DNA of 64,000 nt from Erigeron canadensis (lineage: Eukaryota > Streptophyta > Magnoliopsida > Asterales > Asteraceae). Location: positions 9,114,001-9,178,000 of the forward strand of contig NC_057765.1 in NCBI RefSeq assembly GCF_010389155.1. Reading direction: 5' to 3'. This document shows, in pieces, positions 11,131 through 23,582 of this stretch (position 1 is its first letter; every line of letters starts with the position of its first letter). The position numbers were made by a program, and so were the translations under genes. The notes beneath the pieces are model-generated. The model saw only the letters and a list, made by a program, of their open reading frames with translations. It was not told the origin of the DNA and searched no databases.

Positions 11131-11329
11131 ATACTATAGGAATTCTATGTAAACACAATATATGTTCAATATAATAAGTTTCAGTATCAATAATTAAAAA
11201 ACAAAAAAACAAAAATTTAACACAAAAAGAATAATTTAAACATATTCTAAAACAAATAAATCGAAATCTAATAACAAACCGATTATTTTTGTTTGGAATA
11301 TTAGTTTAACAAACCTAGATCTATATCTA

Positions 11330-11710
11330 TCTATAATTCAACTTTCAACTTTCAATTTCAACAATGTATACATGATAATGCATGATGTACCATACATCAA
11401 TGCATATAACTTTCTCTCTCCTCTAATAATCATTATTCCGGCCTCTAATTCTTTCAAAATCTTTTATCTCAAAAACCGTACATCGATAAATTATAAAAAT
11501 TATATGGGTGTTCTTAAAATTTCATGCTCTTTCATTAAAGATGTTATTCAATGTACTTTCGACGAATTTTTAAATCCGAGGGCGGAGCTCGTACAGCTAA
11601 GGCATTTGAATATGACACTCTATGACATATCACCTTCTATAACCTATCACACTCTATGACTTATCACCCTCACCATCTCACCGTCGCAACGCGCGAGCAC
11701 TTACTCTCGT
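11330..11710 (+). mobile_element. Short non-autonomous Helitron
   Basis: Same family as 5307-9732. It starts TCTATAATTCAAC after A, shares the internal blocks (…TGATAATGCATGATGTACCA…, …CTCTTTCATTAAAGATG…) and ends with GTCGCAACGCGCGAGCACTT, then ACTCTCGT followed by T. About 381 bp, non-coding. Confidence 0.75.
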
Positions 11711-12384
11711 TTTATTTTAATTACAATATCTTTTTAAGTCCATTGTTTAATTGCAACAAGTCAACAATGAGTAAACAATATGGTGTTATTTTACACCACT
11801 CATCCATGAATTTTCCAACTTTCTGTATGCTTTTTCTCCCTATTCTCTTTTTTTTACACAAGCATCCATTAAATTTTTGTCTCAAATCACAAACATAAAT
11901 AGCTAATTTAAAATTAGATGAGGATCCTCTAAAATTGCTTCTTAACCTTTGGATTGAAATCAAAGGTGAAGATTCATAGATCATTTTTAAATCTTGACCT
12001 TTGATTTTAAATCAAGAGTTAGGATCACCTATCTTACCAATAAAGTTATAAATAACTTTAGAGGATTATCATCCTTTAAAATTATAACATAGACACACAT
12101 TCCATGTATTTATTTATTTATCAGTTTGAAGATATGGTAGAGCTGTGGTGGAGTTACTGCAACGGAGGTGGAGTTGTAGTAGAGGATGACCGGAGATTAG
12201 TGGCTAGAGGCGACAGTGGTACAACAACGGTGATGGATGACCGACGATTTGGTGGTGGCTAGCAGCTAGGGTTTAATGTTTTCATCTTTCTTTGTTGTCT
12301 GGAAAGTACAAATCCAAATAATGAAAAAAAATCCGTTTGAAATTGGGTTAAGAAGAAGGGATTTAAGTGTTGACCAAACATTAA
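11711..12384. other. Spacer, nothing recognised
   Basis: No gene supported. A purine-rich GGTGGAG/GATGACCGG stretch at 12135-12260 looks compositionally unlike its surroundings (GC-rich, UTR-like) but has no sustained reading frame. Confidence 0.5.
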
Positions 12385-12546
12385 CCCTGTTCAAACGGTT
12401 CGAAGGATGGTCCCGTCCGATCTGATCAGCCCGGTTCGCACGGTTCTAAGCGGTTCAGTTTTCCTATTCCAACCTGTGTGATTAGAACCGGATTTCTAGA
12501 AAAAAACGGTCCAACCGTGGTCCGACCGACCGGTTTGGAAACACTG
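12385..12546. mobile_element. Possible hAT-type MITE
   Basis: The right end reads CCGGTTTGGAAACACTG; its reverse complement partly matches the left CCCTGTTCAAACGGTTCG. The interior is rich in ACGGTTC and CCGACC modules. CAGTG-like ends with CCGG-rich interiors are typical of small hAT derivatives. No clear 8-bp target duplication was found. Confidence 0.35.
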
Positions 12547-12632
12547 TAGTAAGCAGATACAGGTCAAGCAAGTTTGACTCAAAAAGATTGAATATTTTAT
12601 ATACTGATCATTTTTTGAAATCCAAACTTATT

Positions 12633-13775
12633 TCAAAAATCATATTTAGATGCCAAAAGCACAACTTTATCAATAACAGAAATCAATGTGTCCAATCTTA
12701 CTTGAGATGTTTCCAAGTATAACTTTACTTTGGAATGTTGACCCTCAACTCTGTTTGTTGTTGAATTTTCAAAACTGAGATATTTGTCTGTCTTGATAGA
12801 CACAAACTTGTCTTCATATTTGTTCAGCCATGTATCATGCAAATATTAAAACACCTAAAAAGTAAAAAAGAAAAGCAATATTAATAAGGGGTCATAAATA
12901 GGTAACAACACTATTAATGAGAGATCATAAATATTTGAAACATACGTGGATGAGAGATCAATTTGACTTGAAGATCTGAATAATGCTTCTGGTCATAAAT
13001 AGGTAACAACACTATTAATGAGAGATCATAACCGTAGTTTTTCTTGGGCATTATAGTAGGTTCTGTTTGTAGACACGTTATTCTCATCCAACACCTTTAG
13101 TGTTGCATGAATATCGCGTGTTTTTAGATTTTGACTTGTCGTGGTCGCAACTAAACAAGTTTCATGATCTGTCAACCTCCTTTCATATGGATGACCCTCC
13201 AGAAACAATAAAGGTTCATGATTATGTTCATCACATTTCACCGTCAACACCCAAAGATCATTGACCTTATAATACCTTCACACCAATTCAAATTTGCAAT
13301 CAATTTTTTTGCTTTTGGTATCTTTATCACCACTATTTTTATACACGTCGCCCCGATCACACATAAGTACAACTTTACAAAGGTAACCATTAACTTTTTT
13401 AGATCTTTTGGTTACAAAAAGGTAACCTTGAGAACGCACCAAATTTTGCGCCCATTCTACCATTTCCTCGTTAGAGCTAAACACCTGTAGTTATTTTATT
13501 GTGAAAAAATAGATTTAATATATACATGTACATAAATATAGTTAACCACGAACAACACTATTATAGTTTCATAAAATTACAAATATAAAGGTAGTTAATT
13601 GAAAAAATCTAAGATAAACATCATATACATATGTATATAAAAATGATATAATATATGAAAGTTAATTAAAATGCATGATTAAAGAAACAAATAAACATAA
13701 GATCAAATATGAATTACATATTGGTAAGATCAAAGATGATACCTGATCAGTAGGAAAATCTGATGCGCTCGTCAT
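12633..13775 (-). pseudogene. FAR1-related / MULE-type transposase pseudogene
   Basis: Minus-strand order: exon 1 (13775-13743) reads MTSASDFPTDQ and ends at CAG|GTATCATC. Exon 2 starts at 13484 after AACTACAG and reads VFSSNEEMVEWAQNLVRSQG. An in-frame TGA near 13265 interrupts it, after which the same frame continues with LTVKCDEHNHEPLL, GHPYERRLTD and NVSTNRTYYNAQEKLR. This is the FAR1-type DNA-binding and linker region that precedes a MULE transposase. The catalytic DDE core is absent. At 12842-12633 a separate piece reads TWLNKYEDKFVS and NSTTNRVEGQHSKVKLYLE, matching the region after the catalytic core. The premature stop, the missing core and the short duplications at 12887-13028 show a dead gene. 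FAR1-family host factors and MULE transposases share these domains; I infer a transposon origin. Confidence 0.8.
12887..13028. repeat. Direct repeat inside the MULE remnant
   Basis: A block of about 38 bp beginning GGTCATAAATAGGTAACAAC and ending GAGAGATCATAA occurs at about 12891-12929 and 12991-13029. It lies where the transposase core is missing and may mark the deletion or repair event. Confidence 0.7.
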
Positions 13776-13916
13776 TTATTTTACCAAGATGTTATATGAA
13801 GTTCATTAAACTTTTTTTTCTATTTTTTTTTTTTTTTGATTTTTTGTATTCATTTGTATGTTTGTATGGAAGATATATATAGAGATAACATAATATATTT
13901 ATTTCAAGACATTGAG

Positions 13917-14300
13917 GTCAAATCAACTTCACATTAATTGTAATGATGTAAAATATCACTATTTTGCTCTCTGTAGTTTATAAAAATAAATATCATATCA
14001 CTTTATTTAACACTACCTAAAATAAAAGTCTACAAAAAATTACTATTTTTATGTAACACATACTAAACTATTAATGCTAAAATTAAAAGTAAGATATAAG
14101 ACTTCTAAAACAAATCAACTTCACATTAATTGTAATGATGTGAAATATTACTATTTTAGTCTCTGTAGTTTCTAAAATAAATATCATATCACTTTATTTA
14201 ATACTACCTAAAATAAAAGTCTACAAAAAATAATTATTTTTATGTAACACATACTAAGTTATTAATGCTAAAAATTAAAACTAAAATATAAGACATCTAC
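13917..14300. repeat. Tandem duplication, unit about 190 bp
   Basis: Two adjacent copies share CAAATCAACTTCACATTAAT at their starts and TATGTAACACATACTAA near their ends, with small differences. No coding potential. Confidence 0.8.
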
Positions 14301-14845
14301 AAATAAAATAAAAACATGTGTAAAAAATAAAAGTGGTCATACTTACATAGTCCTTACAAGAGATGAAGTCATTTGTGGTCCTATTGTACTTATGGTCAAA
14401 TTCTCTATTTTTGTTTCTAATGGGGTGCAAAGGACCTACGCCACAAAAAAGGCATTTAGAGAGATGTTTGGTATTGCTTATTTTTATCATATAATCAAGA
14501 CACAAATGTTTTTCTAAAGAATACTTATATGCTTATATCAAAAGAAAATAAATAGTTTTTATGCTTATATCATTCAAGCACATAAATTCCCAAAAAGAAC
14601 AAACTTTTGCATATTCAATATTTGCATACATTTGCAAATAATTGTCCACACTTATAATTACGTACGAATAATTAACGGACACAATAATTTGTAAAACCTC
14701 TTAGGGCAATATTTTTTTAAGCTTGACAAAATTCTCGAATCAATACACGCTATATAAGCTACTTAGGGCATTCAAGAGCGGAAATATTATTACTATAATC
14801 ATAAAAATATAACAATTATTACTATAATCATAAAAATATAACAAA

Positions 14846-15053
14846 TGTTGTAAAACTAAAGAAATAGAACAATCAAAAACAATAAAGAAAGATAATAGAT
14901 ATAAAGAAGAATGAAGAAATTCTATTATTCATCTCATAAGAGGCTCATATATTTATAGTACAATTGTAACTTATTCTCCAAGTCGTAATCTTCCAATATG
15001 CATAAAAGATTTCCTAAAAGATATGGATATCCATTCCATAAATATTCATAACA
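14846..15053 (-). repeat. 3' LTR of the 4.95 kb element
   Basis: 208 bp, TGTTGTAAAAC…ATAACA; pairs with 19587-19794 and is followed inward by the polypurine tract. Confidence 0.9.
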
Positions 15054-17379
15054 CTCCCCCTTGGATGTCCATTGATTAAAGACATTATGCCTCATTAAAA
15101 CCTTACTAAAGAAAACCCAATGGGAGAAAAATCTAGTAAAGGGAAAAGAGTACATAATTCTTTTGATACGCTTGGGGATGTTGCCTCATTAAAAACCTTG
15201 ACAGGAAAACCCATTGGGACAAAGCCTTGCTCAAGGAAAAAAGAGTGTAACGCGTATCTTCTCCCCTTCATGATCACATCATTTAAAATACCTATCATCC
15301 CCAAACATATTCGATGTTTGGCATATTAAGTGTCTGAATAAAATAAATCTCTTTGCTTCAATTTCAGTGCTTCAGTGACGCATTCAACTCAACATTGTGA
15401 TCATTATCTTGAAAGTCAAAAAAGGGCATTACAGTATCGTTTGACCTCATAAACATGAACATCATTTATCACTAAGATTAAAATAATCAATACATGAAAC
15501 TTATATCATACTCATATCCGGATTTCTCTATAAGTTTCAAAAATAATATTTTCTATTCTCAAGAATTTTCACACGTGTTTCAAGCATTCTAAATCATGTA
15601 TGACTCATTCATTTTATATCCCTCATGGAATCTCAATATCAAATGAGCTCTATTTTTATACTCTAGACGCGAATCAATACTTTCTTATTTTGCCAGACTT
15701 TTAATTTAGTTGCTTCCACCATATAATTCTGCACTTTGAAGTGCTTGGACTTCATGTCCCAAACTACTAGCCTTTTTTCATCTTGGCCAATCATTCATAA
15801 CTTATCAATTTATGTGCATGCATGCTTTCAAAATCCTCACATTATTCATACTCTTAGCGCTATCATATTCAATCAATCTCGACGTCGTATTTATTTGTTT
15901 TCGATTCCACAATTCTCTAGACATGTCACAACTCACTGAGATCTCATTATTTCCAGGTACCCGGGGTTTCTCAAAACCTCCATGTCTAGTTTCTCATCAT
16001 TATACTCTTGGGGTCTTTATACCTCGACTTTGACCACCTTAAGTTTATGCTCTTTTTCTTTCGAGGCTTTTTATTCGGAATCGATTTTTCTAGCTACCAC
16101 TTTCAAATGTGGGTAGACTCATTACCAATAGGAGCATTAGCAGCTTTTTGGTTAGTTTACATTGCTGGCAATAACTAAATATTCTTAATGAATTATCCCA
16201 CAAACTTTAAGCTTATATTCATTGGTGTGAGGATTTTTGATAATTCATTCTTACTTTCTTTAGCTGCTTTCCACTTTCCCTAATGTTAGGAACATCTCCC
16301 CCTAATGTTGGGAAAACTAAATCAGGTCAATAAGAAACTTAAGCCATAAACAAATATCCTAATCATAACTTTATTTAATATGTACACATTTTCCATGTTT
16401 TAACTCATACCCAAAACAACCATACTAATGTCTAGTTAAATCAGACCATTTCGAACTGAATCAAAGCATGAGCCTACACACTTCCAAGGTACGTCTATTT
16501 TCCCAACATTATTTCCAACATTCTTTCAAGTCTCATCTTTGTGCATTGTGGTGGAGCAACTTAATCATATATTGCACATTCAAAACTCTTATGAGACATA
16601 TGTGGTTTCTGACCATAAACCAATTTCAGGGGAGCAACACTATTGGCATGATACGATTTCATATTATTTCATGTTAAATAACATGGCCCCAAATCATATT
16701 CATTTTGCTCTAAATAATCATTACCAAATCAATCATTATTGCCAATACAATATGGAACATGCTCTCAATCTTACAAGATGAACAATTATTTACGCAAACA
16801 TCATGTTGCGACTTTGGTGACCCATTTAGACGATGCATCGATTTCAAAACATTAAATGGTCAATATGGACGATGTATAGGCCTAATTATATCTCCTTTGC
16901 ATTTGTTCCATAAACCAAAAGATTCAATCCTTATTTTAGTTGGCAATAATATATTTTTTTATATCGAGCAAACATTGTCATATTCGATAATCAATTGAAA
17001 ATTTTAATAATTCGCATCATCATTGACCCAGAATGGTCTAACCGGTCATGCCAATTGATCAAACAATCAAAGTATATATATTCACACATGCTTTGTACAA
17101 GGCATATATACCATCACATCTCAAAACATTTGATTTCTCATCATGAATATATATATATATATATTTTGTATAAAGCCTTTGAATAGGGTGATACATTCAA
17201 ATATAATATCCACATTGGCATACAACATATCATGAAATTGCACATATTTCGTAGCTGATCGATTAATCAAATATCTTAACATAGAAATAGACCAATCACG
17301 TAATTTATTATTGATTCAACTTTTCAATAGGTAATCATCATTCATACTAGTATTCAAATATAGCAAAGTATTCTCCACA

Positions 17380-17766
17380 TTTATACTATATATATAAACA
17401 AACTACCCCCTAAAATTTAACACTCTACCTTTAAAATCTCTAATTTACCCTTTTAATTAATCTATACTACCATCAAACACTTTATTCTTAAAATTTCAAA
17501 AAGACCCTTAAAAAAAAATCTTACGAGTGTCCCTTCCCTTCCCTAAAGTTGCTCACATAGTATACAAAAAAACACACATGCGTTACCGAATTTAATAATC
17601 AATCAGCATAAACAACGTCACTCTAAAACAACAATGGTGGTTTGCACTTTCAGCCGGACTAAGAAACACTTGAGTTGAACCATATATTCATGTAATAACA
17701 CAGTATAGCTACTTAACCAGTATTTTTTTTCTATGTCCGGCCGCATCGCACGGGTACAATCCTAGT
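17380..17766 (+). mobile_element. Non-autonomous Helitron of a second family
   Basis: The 3' end is textbook for plant Helitrons: stem CCGGCCGCATCGCACGGG, then TACAATCCTAGT followed by A. The 5' end TTTATACTATATATATAAAC is one base off the usual TC start. About 387 bp, non-coding, nested inside the LTR element at 14846-19794. Confidence 0.75.
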
Positions 17767-19586
17767 ATCATAAACAAAAGAATCATATTTCGTAGGTAAT
17801 CTTTGCAATCTTTAAATGCATACAAGGTATTCCATTTAAATTATCAAATATTCATAAGGGAGAATCATTGCAAAACTCACATGTAATATTTTACCCGTAT
17901 TTTCAATACCACTCATCTCATTAATTTAGAGCAAAATATAATTTAACTTAATTATTTTTCTTCATAATTATTAGATGTGGTTCATATATATATATGACAT
18001 GTAAGATAATTTCTTCCAAGGTGTAATATGAATTTCATAAAGTTCCATAGCATCATAATTACTAACACTACAACCGTAAGCTAAAAGCCAACTTATAAAC
18101 TAAATAAACAAGTTATGCTAATATTCACACATAAAATAACCACAGAGATAAAAATAGCTTCAACTCAAGCACATATTAGCTACGAAATTAGTACACCTAT
18201 TCAGCCAAAATCCATATACAACATTCAACTATATATGTTTAGATTTATCAATTTTAGAATAATTTTGCAGTTCATGAAGTTCATTAATTAGCCATATTCC
18301 ATCCACAAACTATAGATTTTAAGTCATAGTTTGAAAAACCATACAAATTTCAATTAATAAATACATTATGTGAATATTAAGATCGAGAGTGAATAAAATA
18401 ATTACAGAATTTAGTTTTTAGTAAACAAAATCTCTGAGATCTTTTTTTTTTAACGCGATAAGGCACGAGGCCTTTTCAATGCTATTCTTTTTCTTATAAT
18501 ATTAAAAACAACTTATTAGAAGCATTCATATTACCGGGAAAAAAATAAACTCATTAAATTCATATCATACGATACAATAAAACCTGAATTAAAACAATTT
18601 AATATAAATATTTATATAGTAATGCATCAAATAAGAGCATCTAATTATACTTCATCAAATCAGCTTCATATGGTGACTTCGCCCCATAATATGTATGTGA
18701 TACTAAAACTAATAATTACTATTTTCAATTTGAATACATGTTAATCAATATTGATCCATTATTCATGCCAAAAAATTGGTAAGTGTCGAAACCCAATATT
18801 GTTAAAAAAAAATAAAAATAAAATATTATATGAATTCTATTCCCAAGTTTATGCCATATTATTCATGTCAATCTGAAACATATTTTCGACCACGGAGATT
18901 TACTAATGTGGTCATGAAATATACGGAAGTTATATATGCAATTATACGGTATCTTACATTCAGTCATAAAATTCTCAAATAAAATTAAATGAAACAACTA
19001 TATGCACAAATAAATATAAGGTCATGTTTCATGAATAAAATATATATTTCCTTTTTCAAGTTGAGATTAAGATTTGAACCGCTTATAGTTTGTTACAAAC
19101 AAGTATATATTTATCTGTCAGAAGTTTCAAATTATTGGTGTAGATTGTAGAATGACCTCAAAAAAGAAAACAACATACCAGTTTCTACTAATAAAGACAC
19201 TTTACAACTCAAATAAGACAATAAATTTGCAGAAAATCTTTTATCAAACAAAATCAGTTTAGACGCTATCAAAGTAATTAATCAATGCATCAATATTGTA
19301 TCTAAAAATATCGTGTCTTGCCGGATTACTTTTTAGTAATATATACTTTAGTATATATATCTTCTTTTTATGGCTAATTGATAATAATCTTCACGCAAAA
19401 TCAGCAAAGAAATATAAAGAAAAATAAAAATTCAAAGTAGTACCTCAATCTCGATGGTTGCTCCTATTCGTCAATTCTCAAAACTATACGTTCCCCACCT
19501 ATTTGATCTTCACTCCAAAACGTTGGTTTATTGCTTTTGTCATCGACCGAAAGATTTTTTTTTTTTATTAGAGCATGCTGATAACG

Positions 19587-19794
19587 TGTTGTAAAACTAA
19601 AGAAACAAAATAATCAAAAACAATAAAGAAAGACAATAGATATAAAGGAGAATGAAGAAATTCTATTATTCATCTCATAAGAGACTCATATATTTATAGT
19701 ACAATTGTAACTTATTCTCCAAGTTGTAATCTTCCAATATGCATAAAAGATCTCCTAAAAGATATAGACATCCATTCCATAAATATTCATAACA
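19587..19794 (-). repeat. 5' LTR of the 4.95 kb element
   Basis: 208 bp, near-identical to 14846-15053; the adjoining TTATCAGCATGCTC on the minus strand is the primer-site candidate. Confidence 0.9.
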
Positions 19795-20700
19795 ACAAAC
19801 AAAATGATAATTATTTAGATATAGATATAGGGTATAAAATGAGAGAGAGAGAGAGAGAGAAAGCGTGTGTGCATACGCGTATTGAAGAGTAGCAAGTCAA
19901 TTGAGGTCAGGTTTAGGGTTTGGAAGAGTCGTTTTTCATTGATATAACCGAAAAACGGATCCGTGACACTTCAATTACTACGATTATATCTTTTCGGGGA
20001 AGATAAGGGTATTGGAACCATAGACATTCTAGTTTTTTTTTTTTCTTCTAAAGTGTATATGTGTGTATGACGGAGACTGTCATTTATATGGAGTTTGGGC
20101 AAATAACAATAAAATTCCCCTATAAATTCACAATATAATTTGTTACTAACTTTGAGAGTGTCTATGATTACTTTTTAAACTGTTGTTTAATTACTTACAT
20201 TTATAAAATATAAATAGTTTAAAAAGGTTTTTGGATGAAAAAACTAACTATTAACCATGACAACGCACTTTTGAAGAAACATATACGTACATGTTTTTTA
20301 AAACATAGTTTGAAAATGCAAAATTTACTTTGAAAACATAAAACCTGTTTTGAAAATGCAACACCAAATACTCTTTTAATTGTATTAAGAAACCAATAAA
20401 ATTAATAATTTAACTTACATTGAAAACGAAGTAATTTAGCGAAGGATTTCATTGTTTTCCAATTATAATAATGGTTGATTTATTTGATAAATACAGTTTT
20501 TTATTTTGAAAATATTAAATTGTCATATTATTAGCATTTAAAATAAAGTAAGTAATTTCTCACTACTAAATAAAATAAATAATTTCATTTTGTCATTTAG
20601 CCATGAGCTTTGAGCCCAAAAGTCCAGAATCAAAACTTGACCCACTCGAAACCGGCCTGAGCCAACCAGAACGACCACCAAGCGGTACGTCCTCAAGAAA
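19795..20700. other. Spacer with a (GA)n microsatellite
   Basis: A GA dinucleotide run at 19841-19861. The rest is AT-rich with no supported gene. Confidence 0.6.
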
Positions 20701-21367
20701 TCAATGTGATTTCGGGTTCATAAACTAAATTTAAGATCAAAGTTTATAAATCATCTTCGAATCATAACTTTTTATTTTAATCCAAGTATTAAAATATTTT
20801 TAACTTGAGTTCTAAGTTGTTATAACTTGAAAAGATCTTAAATTTTATTTTTTATTAGTTGTATGTTATTATACCTGTTTTAAATTATTATATAGTATAA
20901 TCTTATAAAATGTTTGCTAATATAGAGCACTTAAAAATAACAATGTACAAATTACTTTTCAAGAGAGCAAATCTATTACACATCAATCAATGGTAAATTC
21001 AAATACAACTCAACTAGCTAATTAAACCCGGGTATCAATGTGATCTCAGGTTCATAAACTAAATTTAAGATCAAAGTTTATAAATCATCTTCGAATCATA
21101 ACTTTTGATTTTAATTCAAGTGTTAAAATATTTTTAACCTTAGTTCTAAGTTGTTATAACTTGAAAAGATCATAATTTTATTTTTTATTAGTTGTGTGTT
21201 ATTAAACCTGTTTTAAATTATTATATAGTATAATCTTATAAAATGTTTGGTAATATAGAGCACTCAAAAATAACAATGTACAAATCACTTTTTAAGAGAG
21301 CAAATCTATTACACATCAATCAATGGTAAATTCAAATACAACTCAACTAGCTTATTAAACCCGGGTA
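20701..21367. repeat. Tandem duplication, 334-bp unit
   Basis: Two head-to-tail copies (20701-21034 and 21035-21367) start TCAATGTGATYTC and end TTAAACCCGGGTA, with scattered substitutions. Non-coding. The shared CCCGGGTA junction suggests slippage or unequal exchange at a short repeat. Confidence 0.9.
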
Positions 21368-21856
21368 TTACCCGGGTAGATCAAATATACATATTTAGAG
21401 CTCAATCGTGTATATATACATCTATATGTATATATATATGTATATATATAGATATATATATATATACATATAATAATGAAGATAAAGGAGAAGAAAAAAT
21501 AAACAAAATCATAATCATAGTATATTCATGAAACCAATGAAATATGAATTATTTGAATCAATTTTGTCATGTTAATAGAAAAATATACTATTATAACTTA
21601 AAAGAATATTTATAAAGATATTTATTAACTAATAGGATAAGAATTTAAAAAATATAACAAATTAAGTAATAAATTTAATGTTATAATGATATTATAATTT
21701 ATTTAATTGAAAAGGAAATAATTTTTAAGAAACAATTTAGAGTTGCCATGTAAGGTGTTTTGAGAAAATGATGCTGTAATCAAAATTTTGTTTTATTTAA
21801 TATAGAGGTAGAGATTATCATCCCCCGTCAAAAACACGTCACTATGAGTGTTAGAT

Positions 21857-22190
21857 TTTTTTTTTGGATAGCTGAATTTCGCTTGAGAACTTCGTGCTGC
21901 GATTCGACAGCGGGAGGTCTAACATACGTTGTCTTAACCGGGTCCACGCTAGAAAGCTCCCTCGAAGTAGAAATGCCTATTTCAAATACCCGATGGGGGG
22001 AAAAACCCTACTAATCCGTCCGAAGACACGACGATCAATAGGGGTAAACCCTGCCTACCCAGACTTGAACCTGAGAATACCCAATCAAAGCCTTCATAGA
22101 AAGATTTTCTATGTACTTCCCAAGTCTTGAACCCAAAACCTCTTGCTTGTAAGACAGGTTCTCAACCACTTTAAGCTAACTAGGAAGTAC
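21857..22190 (-). mobile_element. tRNA-derived SINE, copy 1
   Basis: Read on the minus strand it starts GTACTTCCTAGTTAGCTTAA and carries RNA polymerase III promoter elements: box A-like TTAGCTTAAAGTGGTTGAG and box B-like GGTTTTGGGTTCAAGACT. It ends in a run of A (plus-strand T run from 21857). An 11-bp target duplication flanks it: GAGTGTTAGAT (21846-21856) and GAATGTTAGAT (22191-22201), one mismatch. The second copy at 25252-25579 matches along its whole length. It would move using a LINE reverse transcriptase. Confidence 0.88.
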
Positions 22191-22201
22191 GAATGTTAGA
22201 T

Positions 22202-23582
22202 CTTTTAATAGACATAAATTTTCACTTGCGTTTACTGAAACAACGTGCCACAATATCATCTTCATTTTAGATTTTGTTTTGACAATATCAAGGATAAACA
22301 CATGCTATCCAATCCACAACTACACACCAATACAAGATATGTTGATGAAGCCCACTGGGTCATACCCACGGGTTATTCCCTTTATAATATTTACACTTTG
22401 CTCTTCCAAGTTTGACTTTAGATTCTCTTCTTTCAAACACTTAATAAAATGTTGCATATCTACCTTCATTCTTTAACAAATGACTTTCAGCTTAATACTA
22501 GTCTTGTAAAACCAAAATATTTATATCAATGTGTAGAGAACAATTTTTTCATACAAAAAGTCTTATAATATTCCAAAACAAATTAAGTATAGGGAATATT
22601 TCATATTTGTGAATATAACAAGCAATAAAGCATATACTAAAAGCAAAAAAAAAATTAATATGTATGAATATAGCATATACTAAAAGTTATTTGTGGATTG
22701 GAATGTAGATTTTGTTTATATCCTTGGCATTTTGAGATATAGAAATATTTTTTGTTTTGATCTAGCTCAATCACAGACTTTTAAAACACATTTCTTTTAT
22801 ATTTATTTCAAGGGAGACAAAATAAGGGGATTATAGAAGTACATTTTCTACAAAATAAGAACACCTAATGGTAAATATGCTTCTCTCTCAATGCCGATGT
22901 AACCGTTAACCGGTAAGAATCAAAGACGGCATTCTGACTAGATCGTCCTAGAAAATTTAACAACACGTGGGCATCACATGTCTAAAGATAGAATATAATT
23001 CAGCTAATTTGTTTTTTTTTTTTTATTTCTTTCTATTTTTATTTCCTAACGTGTAGTTAACCACACCGTATATATATATCTAAAATCAAAAAATGGCACC
23101 AATTTATCCATATGTTAAAATCGTAAGAAATAATCTTAAGAATACATTACGAAACAGTATATATGGACGACTGTGAAATGGCGGTAGAAAAATTAAAAGT
23201 GGGCGTGCAACATTTCCATTCCTTTCAAATCGGCAAGCATCGATATGCGGCATATCATCGGCATCCTGATGTCGATTGTCGTTTGGTGAGTATATGTTTT
23301 TTTTATTTTTTTTTGGGGGTGGGAGTTTGATTGAGGACGTGACTTTAGTTTTAGTTAATGTAATGTATGGGTACGGGCAGGACTATCATCAAATTTGAAC
23401 TTGGCACCATAGCTTAATATGTTAAGCAAGTTTTCGATTCTTTGAAAAAGAAATTGACCTAATTTCAGATTCTTATTCGAACAAGTTGAAGCTATGGCCT
23501 TTTTAGCATACTAGTCAATTGGCCGCAAACCTCCTCCTAGTTTAGCCAGTAGTAAACATCTAGAATGCATTTTATCAATAAA
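22202..23582. other. Spacer; one exon-like segment inside
   Basis: AT-rich non-coding DNA. Apart from the possible first exon at 23163-23285, I recognise nothing. Confidence 0.5.
23163..23285 (+). CDS. Possible orphan first exon
   Basis: An ATG opens 41 codons ending at a strong donor, TTG|GTGAGTAT. The frame reads MDDCEMAVEKLKVGVQ, HFHSFQIGKHRYAA, YHRHPDVDCRL. It is more GC-rich and has more protein-like composition than its surroundings; without splicing it would end 14 codons later in T-rich intron-like sequence. A TATA-like run lies at 23070-23079. No downstream exon or known family is recognised, so it may be a real first exon, a gene remnant or chance. Confidence 0.3.

Larger units (their letters stand above)
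14846..19794 (-). mobile_element. Non-autonomous LTR retrotransposon (4.95 kb)
   Basis: Near-identical 208-bp direct LTRs lie at 14846-15053 and 19587-19794, both beginning TGTTGTAAAAC and ending ATAACA, flanked by the 5-bp target duplication ACAAA (14841-14845 and 19795-19799). Minus orientation is set by a polypurine tract (AAGGGGGAG on the minus strand, at 15054-15062) beside the left LTR and a TTATCAGCA-type primer site beside the right LTR (about 19575-19586). Inside the left LTR, two imperfect 65-bp copies with CCTCATTAAAAACCTTGACA occur at 15089-15153 and 15182-15246. I see no gag or pol over the 4.5 kb interior, so it depends on another element. Confidence 0.9.

Noticed and set aside
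15095..15329. Short frames in both strands beside the 3' LTR of the 4.95 kb element
   Set aside because: They fall in the duplicated non-coding CCTCATTAAAAACC module; no gag or pol similarity.
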